Shown in pieces: positions 23,486 to 35,687 of a stretch of 64,000 bases of DNA. The stretch is from Timema cristinae (Eukaryota; Arthropoda; Insecta; Phasmatodea; Timematidae): contig JBCFYV010009882.1 in the NCBI GenBank assembly GCA_039000515.1, forward strand, positions 106,224,821 through 106,288,820. The letters are read 5' to 3'. A program made the translations under genes and the position numbers. The notes beneath the pieces are model-generated. The model was not told where the DNA came from. It did no database searches and worked only from the letters and a program-made list of their open reading frames with translations. The first letter of the stretch is position 1. Every line of letters begins with the position of its first letter.

Positions 23486-23652
23486 ATAAAATACAAGTAT
23501 ACAGTGTTGTTTGTTATATAAAATACAAGTATACAGTGTTGTTTGTTATATAAAATACAAGTATACAGTGTTGTTTGTTAGATAAAATACACGTATAGAG
23601 TGTTGTTTGTTAGATAAAATACAAGTATACAGTGTTGTTTGTTAGATAAAAT
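23486..23652. repeat. 32-bp minisatellite, about 5 units
   Basis: Unit ATAAAATACAAGTATACAGT then GTTGTTTGTTAT/G. Starts at 23,486, 23,518, 23,550, 23,582 and 23,614. Nearly identical units, so young. Confidence 0.93.
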
Positions 23653-23669
23653 GCTCCTTTGATATCAAT

Positions 23670-24194
23670 TTAAACAAAATCGTTAGACCCGTTTTCGAAA
23701 AATTTGGGATTAAAAAATTCAATCATCATTAAACTACCTTTAGATTTTAGGGCTAGGGGCAAAATAAAAATATATCCGGAAGTATTGCCATATCTATAAC
23801 ATCTAAATATCAAATTTGAAAAAAATACATCAAACAGTTTTGGATCCGTGGTCAAGGACAGATAGACAGACAGACATGGAGACATAAAACATAAAGATTC
23901 ATCATAATATAGAGGTAGATAATGTTCAAGATTACAATACTCTCTCTTGAACTGAAAAAGTAAATGAATGGTACAACAATAATACAAACATTCTAATACA
24001 GTAAATTATAGCTTGGAATGAAATTTTCAAAAAAAGGTTTTAGTAAACTAACCTTAAAATGATTTAACACAATAAACCCTCTTCATACAAATTTAAAAAT
24101 CAATTATATGTGAATTAATTTTAAACTATAAATAGTATTTGTAAAAATATAAAATTAGATTGTTATTTATCATGAAAACCAAATCCAAAGTACC
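23670..24194. other. No gene; possible TE debris
   Basis: CAGATAGACAGACAGACATG (about 23,859) resembles the TCTGTCTGTCTGT motif of the 47.2-kb element in reverse. The ORF at 23,670-23,987 (-) shows no family features. Confidence 0.35.
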
Positions 24195-24306
24195 CATTAT
24201 GAAGTGACTCCCCCGTCTTTGGGGAGACCACCACTACCTTTAGTACACCCAACAGGAATTTTAACCCTGACCTCCCCATCACTTGAAGGTTAGTCTATTG
24301 CGAGAG
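24195..24306 (-). mobile_element. SINE-C fragment next to a Harbinger insertion
   Basis: AACCCTGACCTCCCCATCAC and GTCTATTGCGAGAGTAA match the head region of SINE-C in reverse (compare TCTTGCGAGAGTGATGCC at 32-50). The Harbinger element inserted directly beside it. Confidence 0.5.
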
Positions 24307-24309
24307 TAA

Positions 24310-24832
24310 AGGCTGATTCACACATGTTAAGCCAAGCTAAGCTAAGCCATGGTCCCTCTTTCACTCCATAACTCAGTATTGTTTCTTTCTGGTCAACTCC
24401 AGTGAAGTTTAGTTTTGATGGCGTTCTCCAGAATGTCTTGTTTGAGTTCAGGTGATATTACTGAGGAAGAAAAGATGCTGATGTTAGCAGCTGTTTTGGA
24501 AGATGAAGAAAATTTAGGAGGTGGAGGTTTGACTTGTTCAATTAACGCTTCCATTTTAATGTAAAAACCTGTATTAAATATAAAACCTAAATAGAATATT
24601 ACTTAAATACCCGTGAAACAAACTGAAAACCAAACTTCAACACTTCTTTAGTTATTTTCACCAAACCAGCACTGCGTCTGTTCTACACGGAGCCCAAGCT
24701 GCGTTATGCGCATGCGCAACGTAAGATGGCTCAAGATGGGAGATGGAAAAATTGACCGGCCAGCAATCGGAAAAAAACATAGCGTGGTGTAGCGAGGCAT
24801 AGCTTAGCTTAGCTTTCTGTGTGAACCGGCCT
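24310..24832 (+). mobile_element. PIF/Harbinger-type non-autonomous element
   Basis: Terminal inverted repeats AGGCTGATTCACAC (24,310) and GTGTGAACCGGCCT (ending 24,832; complement AGGCCGGTTCACAC). TAA flanks both sides (24,307-24,309 and 24,833-24,835), fitting the 3-bp TWA duplication of this superfamily. Sub-terminal AAGCTAAGCTAAGC repeats lie inside each end. 523 bp, with only the N-terminal end of a transposase-like ORF. Confidence 0.88.
24418..24564 (+). pseudogene. Truncated Harbinger transposase N-terminus, 48 codons
   Basis: ATG at 24,418, stop TAA at 24,562. It encodes MAFSRMSCLSSGDITEEEKM followed by LMLAAVLEDEENLGGGG. The acidic E-E-E-K-x-x-x-L-A-A-x-L-E-D-E-E stretch resembles the start of Harbinger (HARBI1-like) transposases. 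The DDE core is deleted. The position inside intact TIRs supports the reading; the protein match is by eye. Confidence 0.65.
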
Positions 24833-24933
24833 TAACACCTTACGATGGATACGGATAATATTCCCATTTTGGCTTTCTTCACATTTCTCCCCCATTCTAT
24901 TATATAATGATGTAGGTAGGCGAGTCGCAGGAG

Positions 24934-26800
24934 GGCTCTAATTGTTGAGGTTGTCTGAAGGAGAATGATGGCTCTAATTGTTGAGGTTGTCTGAAGGAGA
25001 ATGACGGTTCTAATTGTTGAGGTTGTCTGAAGGAGAATGATGGCTCTAATTGTTGAGGTTGTCTGAAGGAGAATGACGGTTCTAATTGTTGAGGTTGTCT
25101 GAAGGAGAATGATGGCTCTAATTGTTGAGGTTGTCTGAAGGAGAATGATGGCTCTAATTGTTGAGGTTGTCTGAAGGAGAATGATGGCTCTAATTGTTGA
25201 GGTTGTCTGAAGGAGAATGATGGCTCTAATGGTTGAGGTTGTCTGAAGGAGAATGATGGCTCTAATGGTTGAGGTTGTCTGAAGGAGAATGATGGCTCTA
25301 ATGGTTGAGGTTGTCTGAAGGAGAATGATGGCTCTAATGGTTGAGGTTGTCTGAAGGAGAATGATGGCTCTAATGGTTGAGGTTGTCTGAAGGAGAATGA
25401 TGGCTCTAATGGTTGTGGTTGTCTGAAGGAGAATGATGGCTATAATTGTTGAGGTTGTCTGAAGGAGAATGATGGCTCTAATTGTTGATGTTGTCTGAAG
25501 GAGAATGATGGCTCTAATTGTTGAGGTTGTCTGAAGGAGAATGATGGCTCTAATGGTTGAGGTTGTCTGAAGGAGAATGATGGCTCTAATGGTTGAGGTT
25601 GTCTGAAGGAGAATGATGGCTCTAATGGTTGAGGTTGTCTGAAGGAGAATGATGGCTCTAATGGTTGAGGTTGTCTGAAGGAGAATGATGGCTCTAATTG
25701 TTGAGGTTGTCTGAAGGAGAATGATGGCTATAATTGTTGAGGTTGTCTGAAGGAGAATGATGGCTATAATTGTTGAGGTTGTCTGAAGGAGAATGACGGT
25801 TCTAATTGTTGAGGTTGTCTGAAGGAGAATGACGGTTCTAATTGTTGAGGTTGTCTGAAGTAGAATGATGGCTCTAATAGTTGAGGTTGTCTGAAGGAGA
25901 ATGACGGCTCTAATTGTTGAGGTTGTCTGAAGGAGAATGATGGCTATAATTGTTGAGGTTGTCTGAAGGAGAATGATGGCTCTAATGGTTGAGGTTGTCT
26001 GAAGGAGAATGATGGCTCTAATGGTTGAGGTTGTCTGAAGGAGAATGATGGCTCTAATGGTTGAGGTTGTCTGAAGGAGAATGATGGCTCTAATGGTTGA
26101 GGTTGTCTGAAGGAGAATGATGGCTCTAATGGTTGAGGTTGTCTGAAGGAGAATGATGGCTCTAATGGTTGAGGTTGTCTGAAGGAGAATGATGGCTCTA
26201 ATTGTTGAGGTTGTCTGAAGGAGAATGATGGCTCTAATTGTTGAGGTTGTCTGAAGGAGAATGATGGCTCTAATAGTTGAGGTTGTCTGAAGGAGAATGA
26301 TGGCTCTAATTGTTGAGGTTGTCTGAAGGAGAATGATGGCTCTAATGGTTGAGGTTGTCTGAAGGAGAATGATGGCTCTAATGGTTGAGGTTGTCTGAAG
26401 GAGAATGATGGCTCTAATTGTTGAGGTTGTCTGAAGGAGAATGATGGCTCTAATGGTTGAGGTTGTCTGAAGGAGAATGATGGCTCTAATGGTTGAGGTT
26501 GTCTGAAGGAGAATGATGGCTCTAATGGTTGAGGTTGTCTGAAGGAGAATGATGGCTCTAATGGTTGAGGTTGTCTGAAGGAGAATGATGGCTCTAATTG
26601 TTGAGGTTGTCTGAAGGAGAATGATGGCTCTAATTGTTGAGGTTGTCTGAAGGAGAATGATGGCTATAATTGTTGAGGTTGTCTGAGGAGAATGATGGCT
26701 CTAATTGTTGAGGTTGTCTGAAGGAGAATGATGGCTATAATTGTTGAGGTTGTCTGAGGAGAATGATGGCTCTAATTGTTGAGGTTGTCTGAAGGAGAAT
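24934..26800. repeat. 36-bp minisatellite, about 52 units
   Basis: Unit GGCTCTAATTGTTGAGGTTG then TCTGAAGGAGAATGAT, 36 bp (24,967 to 25,003). TTGTTGAG, GGTTGAG, GACGGTTC and GGCTATAAT variants occur in blocks. Units with one base missing (GTCTGAGGAG) appear only near 26,690 and 26,755. 36 is a multiple of 3 and two minus-strand frames stay open over long stretches, but there is no start codon or gene context. It abuts a LINE fragment at 26,800. Confidence 0.97.
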
Positions 26801-27060
26801 ATGACAGTTTCTTCCTGAGTTCCAAACTCAACTTGCTGGTCAGCAGTAACCTCTTCTTGTTGAAAGCTTCCTTGGCCATGGCGATCCTCGACCTAATTTC
26901 CTTGGTGCAGTAGGCATTCTTTGTCAACAGACTTCCCAGGTACTTGAACTGCGCTGTGCTTTCCAACGCCTAGTTTTCAATTTTGATTTTGATTGGCTAC
27001 CCATTTTTTGAAATCACAATCACTTTTAACTTCTCAATGTTAATCTCCACCAGCCAGTTC
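26790..27060 (-). pseudogene. LINE reverse transcriptase fragment, minus strand
   Basis: Minus strand: VEINIEKLKVIVISKNG, stop, PIKIKIEN, then ALESTAQFKYLGSLLTKNAY, C-T-K-E-I-R-S-R-I-A-M-A-K-E-A-F, and KLSLELRKK. The Y-L-G-S-x-L-T and R-I-x-x-A-K-x-A-F motifs are typical of the RT palm/thumb region in insect LINEs. The ORF is cut exactly where the 36-bp array begins. Confidence 0.85.
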
Positions 27061-27329
27061 ACACACACACACCCACACATAAAATAACAGTTACATTTTA
27101 ATGTACTCATAATTTTTATAATAGCAAAAAACACTTATAACTATTTCCAATTGTGCTAAAATATTCTTTTTTTCCCTTTAATACTTGACTGGGGGAGTTT
27201 TTATTTACATAATTTAATAAATACTGTGTAAAATATTTCGTCAACTACGTAAACACATGGCAAAATATAATTGTTTAGATATACCCGAATGATTTTAAAA
27301 GAAGATCATCAAAGAGCATTGTTGGGCAC

Positions 27330-27540
27330 GCAGATTAAACGTCAGGCTCTCCTGGCCTAGTTTGCCAGTGTTGGGGATGTCACGGCTCGAATTACAGATA
27401 AATAAGGTAGTTTATTCTTAGATGGTTTCCTACATTCCCTTCACTCAAATGAGGATACATTTGTTCTAAATTAAATCCCACTAGCGTGATTAAAATGTGC
27501 ATAGTCCGGACGGGTAGTAAGAAGGGCTGTAAAAATTATT
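27330..27540 (+). mobile_element. SINE-C, forward
   Basis: Head TCAGGCTCTCCTGGCCTAGT, middle GTCACGGCTCGAATTACAG, body GGTTTCCTACATTCCCTTCA, tail GGACGGGTAGTAAGAAGGGC then ATTATTATTA. It lies tail to tail with the reverse SINE-B that follows. Confidence 0.75.
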
Positions 27541-27544
27541 ATTA

Positions 27545-27797
27545 CTAAACACCGCGTCTTACTACCCGTTCGGGTTATATACGCTTTTTAGTACTAATTA
27601 CGCTAATGGATTAGGAGTTGGGAAGGTAGAAGTATAAGAAGTGAACCCGCATTTGCGTGGAAGGAGAGTGGAAAACCATTTTGTAAAAACCCCTCCCAGT
27701 TCACCCGACCGAGATTCGAACCTCGATCTGAGCGTCCTCATCAGTTGAACTCAACACGCGACTAGCGCGTTAGCCAACTACGCCACCGAGGCCGGTG
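27545..27797 (-). mobile_element. SINE-B, full length, reverse strand
   Basis: The minus strand reads GCCTCGGTGGCGTAGTTGGC then TAACGCGCTAGTCGCG (A-box region), B box GAGGTTCGAATCTCG, body GGTTTTTACAAAATGGTTTT, and the tail CCCGAACGGGTAGTAAGACG then CGGTG. Better preserved than the copy at 4.8-5.1 kb. Confidence 0.9.
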
Positions 27798-28869
27798 CTC
27801 CAATAGCAAAAGTCTATAGAGTAATATCAGACATGTTTCTAAACAAGTCTCGAGTCTGATAATCTGCACCTTGGACCAATTATTTGAGTTAACGACGTCT
27901 GCTGTGGGTGAAAAGCACTCTCTCAGTGCGCGGCATTGCTCTCCTCCCCGAAACGACGCAGGTTCCCAATGACCCATATCAAACGGTCGTATTTAAACAA
28001 CTATTTGTGTCGGGAGACGAGATGAAACCAAATTGCTGACCAAGGTCACCAGCCTTCTCGCTTGAGTAAGGTCTGGGCTAATTTTGGATCGGTTTTGGCC
28101 CACGAATGCAATCAATTTTTCAGCTGTCCCTAAAAATAAAGCCTACTGGCCCAAGGCCACCGTTCAGACGAAGCGTTTGAAAACGTGTTTACCATACTTC
28201 GTTTTAATTTGTCCTTGAGAGTCTTCTTCGATGATTGTTTGACGCCATCTCTTTATTGACCTTGAAAGACCGGCCATTTCTATTATTATTGGATCTGATG
28301 CACGATGTTGCTGTGCGAATTTCGTTACTTTGAGAGCAGACGACGGTTTTATGGAAGAGAAAAACTGAGAACGGTTTTAGCACGTGTGGTTTGTCGCGAT
28401 ATCATTTATTCCTCTCCGACCAGCCCTTGCTTCAAGTGAACATCCTGTGAAGCAGTCAATGTTTCTTCCCTCTCCGACCAGCGAATCTGGGCATATTTCC
28501 TCAGAATTCCATTTTTTCATCCCTACCTAAATGTAAATATAGAGATTTCCGGGACCCGTAGTAAGATATGGAGCACAGCTACATAAAGCTATAAAATCTT
28601 GTCTTTCTAAAATATGAATATGTCATGATGGGGAGCAAAAAGTATGTGATAATAATAATATCAGTAATAACTTTGAGTATTAACTTGTATCAATCGTTAT
28701 TTGATGACTTGCACGTAATTTTGTATATCAGAATGAATATTTTATTCACCTACAGCTCAATACAGAAATACAAACATTTGCTTTATACTCCGACTTAAGA
28801 GGGCCGCATACCCGAGTGAAAAGACGCGTCGCAGACGTACAAGAAACCCTCAATATGGAGATGAAAGTC
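27798..28869. other. No recognisable gene
   Basis: Mixed-composition DNA. CCTCTCCGACCAGC occurs twice (28,412 and 28,470). A degraded SINE tail (GACCCGTAGTAAGATATGGA) is near 28,555. No coding signal. Confidence 0.45.
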
Positions 28870-29820
28870 AACATATCAACATATCCGTATTGAATTAAAA
28901 ACCCTGAATTTTAATTTTTACATTTAAAAAATGAAAATAGAAAATTCATTTCACAGGACGTTTCACTCGAAATGTTCTAAGATCCAAGTAAATTGCTATA
29001 AACATAGATCCAGTATTCCTTAGACAAGTAAAGTAATTTTTAGAAAGGTCACAACAGAACATTATAAGATAGTTGAGGATTGTTTTAGTGGTTTGGAAGC
29101 TTCAGAACTGACATTACCATAAGAAATACAGCAGTGTGAGGCTCACAACAGAACATTCTGAGATAGTTGAGGATTGTTTTAGTGGTTTGGAAGCTTCAGA
29201 ACTGACATTACTATAAGAAATACAGCAGTGTGAGGGTCACAACAGAACATTCTGAGATAGTTGAGGATTGTTTTAGTGGTTTGGAAGCTTCAGAACTGAC
29301 ATTACCATAAGAAATACAGCAGTGTGAGGGTCACAACAGAACATTCTGAGATAGTTGAGGGTTGTTTTAGTGGTTTGGAAGCTTCAGAACTGACATTACC
29401 ATAAAAAATACAGCAGTGTGAGGGTCACAACAGAACATTCTGAAATAGTTGAGGATTGTTTTAGTGGTTTGGAAGCTAGAACTGACATTACCATAAGAAA
29501 TACAGCAGTGTGAGGGTCACAACAGAACATTCTGAGATAGTTGAGGATTGTTTTAGTGGTTTGGAAGCTAGAACTGACATTACCATAAGAAATACAGCAG
29601 TGTGAGGGTCACAACAGAACATTCTGAGATAGTTGAGGATTGTTTTAGTGGTTTGGAAGCTAGAACTGACATCACCATAAGAAATACAGCAGTGTGAGGG
29701 TCACAACAGAACATTCTGAGATAGTTGAGGATTGTTTAGTGGTTTGGAAGCTAGAACTGACATCACCATAAGAAATATAGCAGTGTTATCATATTTCCCT
29801 TCAGGCAGGTGATGCCCTTA
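28870..29820 (+). mobile_element. Satellite-bearing element, about 8 units
   Basis: 5' flank ACAGGACGTTTCACTCGAAA then TATAAACATAGATCCAGTAT and TCCTTAGACAAG, then eight 94/92-bp units (29,049-29,786), then 3' flank CATATTTCCCTTCAGGCAGG and TGATGCCCTTAAG. Left units carry CTTCAGAACTG; right units carry the 2-bp-shorter CTAGAACTG, so the short form spread from one side. Non-coding. Confidence 0.87.
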
Positions 29821-31130
29821 AGAATATCAGCTAGATATTTTTTAGACCATTGAATGTACCGACTGAAATAACATATGTTTTAAATGGTTATTTTAGCTTG
29901 ATCGGCCTGTATAATGTCCCAAGGTTAATGAGATATCTTTGGAAAACCTTCCTGCCATTTGACAAATTATACAAATACTGTTCGATATAACTTTTGGCTG
30001 GTGCAGAGCGCGAATCTGGGTTTAATTGGACATCTTTATGTCATGTAAACAAACAGCTGAACTTAAGGTCAGCTTGGATTGATAGTTGCACCAAGTTTTA
30101 CCCTGGTAGTCAAGCCTTGCCTGATTCTAAAAGTAGAAACTCCTTTTGCTGGTGTTCAAACGAAGGTAAATATGACATGTTGACAAAAAAAAAGTTATAT
30201 TATATTAAATGAAAGCAGTGTGAAGACAGTAAAAATTGTGCGATTACAGTAAAATAATTTTGAAGCAGCGACCAAGGGGATTAATTTGTAGCCGATGCAA
30301 GTTAGGTCAGACACAATGCGGGGGGAGGCGAAAATGTGAACTTTACAGATTTTTTAAATCCATTCTATTGAGTGAAATGTAACGTATAAGCACTCATTTA
30401 ATTGATGATAACGTTTAGGACCGTATTTATAAATCTTATTCGATAGTAATAAGATCTCTCATCCACCGAAACATCATTTTATAAGGTGTTTACAAAGCTC
30501 TTCCGTTTGCTTGTGAACCCCCGAATGTGATTGGTCATCAAATATCTACTGAATCGCTGAAAGAGCACCTCCGGACGACTTCCATACAAACACACAAATA
30601 AAATGGCGGACAAGCTGGCCTGTTTCAACCAAAGCAAGAAAGTTTTCAAGTTGTTTAAAGATAATGAGCATAACTAAAACAAAGTTCATAGCAGTGTTAC
30701 ATAATGAACATCGTGGTTCATTTACTGACCAACAACTTTTTTTTAGCACCGCGTCCTATTACCTATTTGGGTTATACGCTACCAACAAATTGTATTTCTA
30801 ATATATTCAATAAAGACCGAAGCTGGAGGAATTATTAATAACAGTATATTAGGATTAAAATGTATTACACATCCTTATAAGATAATGAAAGTGAAATTGT
30901 TTTTAACGACATGATTCATTTATCTAATAAGTGTGTTCCCTTCAGACCATCGCAGGCTTAATTTTATGGTTCATACCATTGTTGTACAAGGGAAAGCATA
31001 TAATGAACAATTCCATTGAAATTTTAAATTAATTTAAAGCTAGTCTATAGATATGGTACTTGTAATACTCCATTTCCCCACTGTTACAACAAAGACACTT
31101 TGTGAAAGTTGCTTTTCATTTATTGGTGGC
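29821..31130. other. No gene; one SINE-tail scrap
   Basis: A fragment TTAGCACCGCGTCCTATTAC lies at 30,744-30,780. The rest is AT-rich with only unsupported short ORFs. Confidence 0.45.
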
Positions 31131-34100
31131 AATAAATACGACTCTTGGAAGTGACAGCTGAATACTAGCCAGCTGCCAGGTGGATTATATCACTACCCGG
31201 ACTATAAATACGACTCTTGGAAGTGACAGGTGAATACTAGCCAGCTGCCAGGTGGATTATATCACTACCCGGACTATAAATACGACTCTTGGAAGTGACA
31301 GCTGAATACTAGCCAGCTGCCAGGTGGATTATATCACTACCCGGACTATAAATACGACTCTTGGAAGTGACAGCTGAATACTAGCCAGCTGCCAGGTGGA
31401 TTATATCACTACCCGGACTATAAATACGACTCTTGGAAGTGACAGCTGAATACTAGCCAGCTGCTAGGTGGATTATATCACTACCGGACTATAAATACGA
31501 CTCTTGGAAGTGACAGCTGAATACTAGCCAGCTGCCAGGTGGATTATATCACTACCCGGACTATAAATACGACTCTTGGAAGTGACAGGTGAATACTAGC
31601 CAGCTGCCAGGTGGATTATATCACTACCCGGACTATAAATACGACTCTTGGAAGTGACAGCTGAATACTAGCCAGCTGCCAGGTGGATTATATCACTACC
31701 CGGACTATAAATACGACTCTTGGAAGTGACAGCTGAATACTAGCCAGCTGCCAGGTGGATTATATCACTACCCGGACTATAAATACGACCCTTGGAAGTG
31801 ACAGGTGAATACTAGCCAGGTGGATTATATCACTACCCGGACTATAAATACGACTCTTGGAAGTGACAGTGAATACTAGCCAGCTGCTAGGTGGATTATA
31901 TCACTACCCGGACTATAAATACGACTCTTGGAAGTGACAGCTGAATACTAGCCAGCTGCCAGGTGATTATATCATCATATACCTCGGACTATAAAGTAAA
32001 TACGGGGACTCTGGGAATGGACAGTGAATACTAAGCCAGCTGCAGGTGGATTATATCACTACCCGGACTATAAATACGACTCTTGGAAGTGACAGCTGAA
32101 TACTAGCCAGCTGCTAGGTGGATTATATCACTACCCGGACTATAAATACGACTCTTGGAAGTGACAGTGGAATACTAGCCAGCTGCCAGGTGGATTATAT
32201 CACTACCCGGACTATAAATACGACTCTTGGAAGTGACAGTGAATACTAGCCAGCTGCCAGGTGGATTATATCACAACCCGGACTATAAATACGACTCTTG
32301 GAAGTGACAGCTGAATACTAGCCAGCTGCCAGGTGGATTCATATACACTTACCCGGACTATTAAATAGACGACTTTGGAAGTGACAGTGAATACTAGCCA
32401 GCTGCAGGTGGATTATATCACTACCCGGACTATAAATACGACCTCTTGGAAGTGACAGTGAATACTAGCCAGCTGCTAGTGGATTATATCACTACCCGGA
32501 CTATAAATACGACTCTTGGAAGTGACAGCTGAATACTAGCCAGCTGCCAGGTGGATTATATCACTACCCGGACTATAAATACGACTCTTGGAAGTGACAG
32601 TGAATACTAGCCAGCTGCCAGGTGGATTATATCACTACCCGGACTATAAATACGACTCTTGGAAGTGACAGTGAATACTAGCCAGCTGCCAGTGTGATTA
32701 TATCACTACCCGGACTATAAATACGACTCTTGGAAGTGACAGTGAATACTAGCCAGCTGCCAGGTGGATTATATCACTACCCGGACTATAAATACGACTC
32801 TTGGAAGTGACAGCTGAATACTAGCCAGCTGCTAGGTGGATTATATCACTACCCGGACTATAAATACGACTCTTGGAAGTGACAGCTGAATACTAGCCAG
32901 CTGCCAGGTGGATTATATCACTACCCGGACTATAAATACGACTCTTGGAAGTGACAGGTGAATACTAGCCAGCTGCCAGGTGGATTATATCACTACCCGG
33001 ACTATAAATACGACTCTTGGAAGTGACAGCTGAATACTAGCCAGCTGCCAGGTGGATTATATCACTACCCGGACTATAAATACGACTCTTGGAAGTGACA
33101 GGTGAATACTAGCCAGCTGCAAGTGGATTATATCACTACCCGGACTATAAATACGACCCTTGGAAGTGACAGGTGAATACTAGCCAGGTGGATTATATCA
33201 CTACCCGGACTATAAATACGACTCTTGGAAGTGACAGCTGAATACTAGCCAGCTGCTAGGTGGATTATATCACTACCCGGACTATAAATACGACTCTTGG
33301 AAGTGACAGCTGAATACTAGCCAGCTGCCAGGTGGATTATATCACTACCCGGACTATAAATACGACTCTTGGAAGTGACAGGTGAATACTAGCCAGCTGC
33401 CAAGTGGATTATATCACTACCCGGACTATAAATACGACCCTTGGAAGTGACAGGTGAATACTAGCCAGGTGGATTATATCACTACCCGGACTATAAATAC
33501 GACTCTTGGAAGTGACAGCTGAATACTAGCCAGCTGCTAGGTGGATTATATCACTACCCGGACTATAAATACGACTCTTGGAAGTGACAGGTGAATACTA
33601 GCCAGCTGCCAAGTGGATTATATCACTACCCGGACTATAAATACGACTCTTGGAAGTGACGGGTGAATACTAGCCAGGTGGATTATATCACAACCCGGAC
33701 TATAAATACGACCTTGGAAGTGACAGCTGAATACTAGCCAGCTGCCAGGTGGATTATATCACTACCCGGACTATAAATACGACCTTGGAAGTGACAGGTG
33801 AATACTAGCCAGGTGGATTATATCACTACCCGGACTATAAATACGACCCTTGGAAGTGACAGCTGAATACTAGCCAGTGCTGGTGGATTATATCACATAC
33901 CCGGACAGTAAATACGACTCTTGGAAGTGACAGGTGAATACTAGCCAGCTGCCAGGTGGATTATATCACTACCCGGACTATAAATACGACTCTTGGAAGT
34001 GACAGCTGAATACTAGCCAGCTGCCAGGTGGATTATATCACAACCCGGACTATAAATACGACCCTTGGAAGTGACAGCTGAATACTAGCCAGCTGCCAGG

Positions 34101-35112
34101 TGGATTATATCACTACCCGGACTATAAATACGACCCTTGGAAGTGACAGGTGAATAACTAGCCAGGTGGATTATATCACTACCCGGACTATAAATACGAC
34201 TCTTGGAAGTGACAGGTGAATACTAGCCAGCTGCTAGGTGGATTATATCACTACCCGGACTATAAATACGACTCTTGGAAGTGACAGCTGAATACTAGCA
34301 GCTGCTAGGTGGATTATATCACTACCCGGACTATAAATACGACTCTTGGAAGTGACAGCTGAATACTAGCCAGCTGCCAGGTGGATTATATCACTACCCG
34401 GACTATAAATACGACTCTTGGAAGTGACAGCTGAATACTAGCCAGCTGCTAGGTGGATTATATCACTACCCGGACTATAAATACGACTCTTGGAAGTGAC
34501 AGGTGAATACTAGCCAGGTGGATTATATCACTACCCGGACTATAAATACGACTCTTGGAAGTGACAGGTGAATACTAGCCAGGTGGATTATATCACAACC
34601 CGGACTATAAATACGACTCTTGGAAGTGACAGGTGAATACTAGCCAGCTGCCAGGTGGATTATATCACTACCCGGACTATAAATACGACTCTTGGAAGTG
34701 ACAGCTGAATACTAGCCAGCTGCCAGGTGGATTATATCACTACCCGGACTATAAATACGACTCTTGGAAGTGACAGGTGAATACTAGCCAGCTGCTAAGT
34801 GGATTATATCACTACCCGGACTATAAATACGACTCTTGGAAGTGACAGCTGAATACTAGCCAGCTTCCAGGTGGATTATATCACTACCCGGACTATAAAT
34901 ACGACTCTTGGAAGTGACAGGTGAATACTAGCCAGCTGCCAAGTGGATTATATCACTACCCGGACTATAAATACGACTCTTGGAAGTGACAGGTGAATAC
35001 TAGCCAGGTGGATTATATCACTACCCGGACTATAAATACGACTCTTGGAAGTGACAGCTGAATACTAGCCAGCTTCCAGGTGGATTATATCACTACCCGG
35101 ACTATAAATACG
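31131..35112. repeat. 72-bp satellite array, about 55 units
   Basis: Unit ATAAATACGACTCTTGGAAG, TGACAGCTGAATACTAGCCA, GCTGCCAGGTGGATTATATC, ACTACCCGGACT (72 bp). A shorter form lacks AGCTGCC. Largest array in the window. Between about 31,960 and 32,700 units carry many private 1-2-base indels, unlike the rest, which looks like poor consensus over that part. The true copy number is probably not reliable. Confidence 0.97.
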
Positions 35113-35687
35113 GTCCATAATTTTCGCTCTACCTGGAGATTAAAATTATTTGACTTTGACGATATTGGAATCCAGATGTGTGGTGTGAAGTAACACGTCT
35201 AGACATTACCCCTTCCTTTGGCAAAGGCCCTGGACTTCACACTAGATCAAGTCAAGTTCCTCAAGAAGTTGAGGTCTCAAGTGAGTAACAGCTGAAGACA
35301 GGGAGGCCAGTGACGCGCTGGCCTCGATCAACGCGTCGCATCTAGGTCAAGTGGAAGAGAAAACAAACTGTCTGTCTGTCTCTCTTTCACCTTCCCGCTC
35401 GCTCTCTCTTTAGCCCAGTTTTTTTTCCATTTGTTTAATTTGGGAACAAAATCGCGTCGTAGCCTGTTCAAGTCCTGTTGCCCCGAACGAGCCTGCCACT
35501 CTCAGAAGACGGTCTAACCTTATCTCCGACTGGTCCATACGACAGATTACATCTATTCCCAGCTTCATAGTTTGCTGTTACCATCCCATCTCACGTACAT
35601 TCCAGTTACAGATGTTAAACGTCAATCTACTCTCTTTGTGCTTCGCGTCTTGAGGGCTCTGAGTTCCCCAAGGGGCATATGCTAGTA
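35113..35687. other. No recognisable gene
   Basis: Moderate-GC sequence with a T/C-rich run near 35,370-35,430. No ORF or element recognised. Confidence 0.4.

Noticed and set aside
24934..26800. Long open minus-strand frames in the 36-bp array as a secreted or structural repeat protein
   Set aside because: Two different frames are equally open, there is no start codon, and single-base losses break them at the LINE side.
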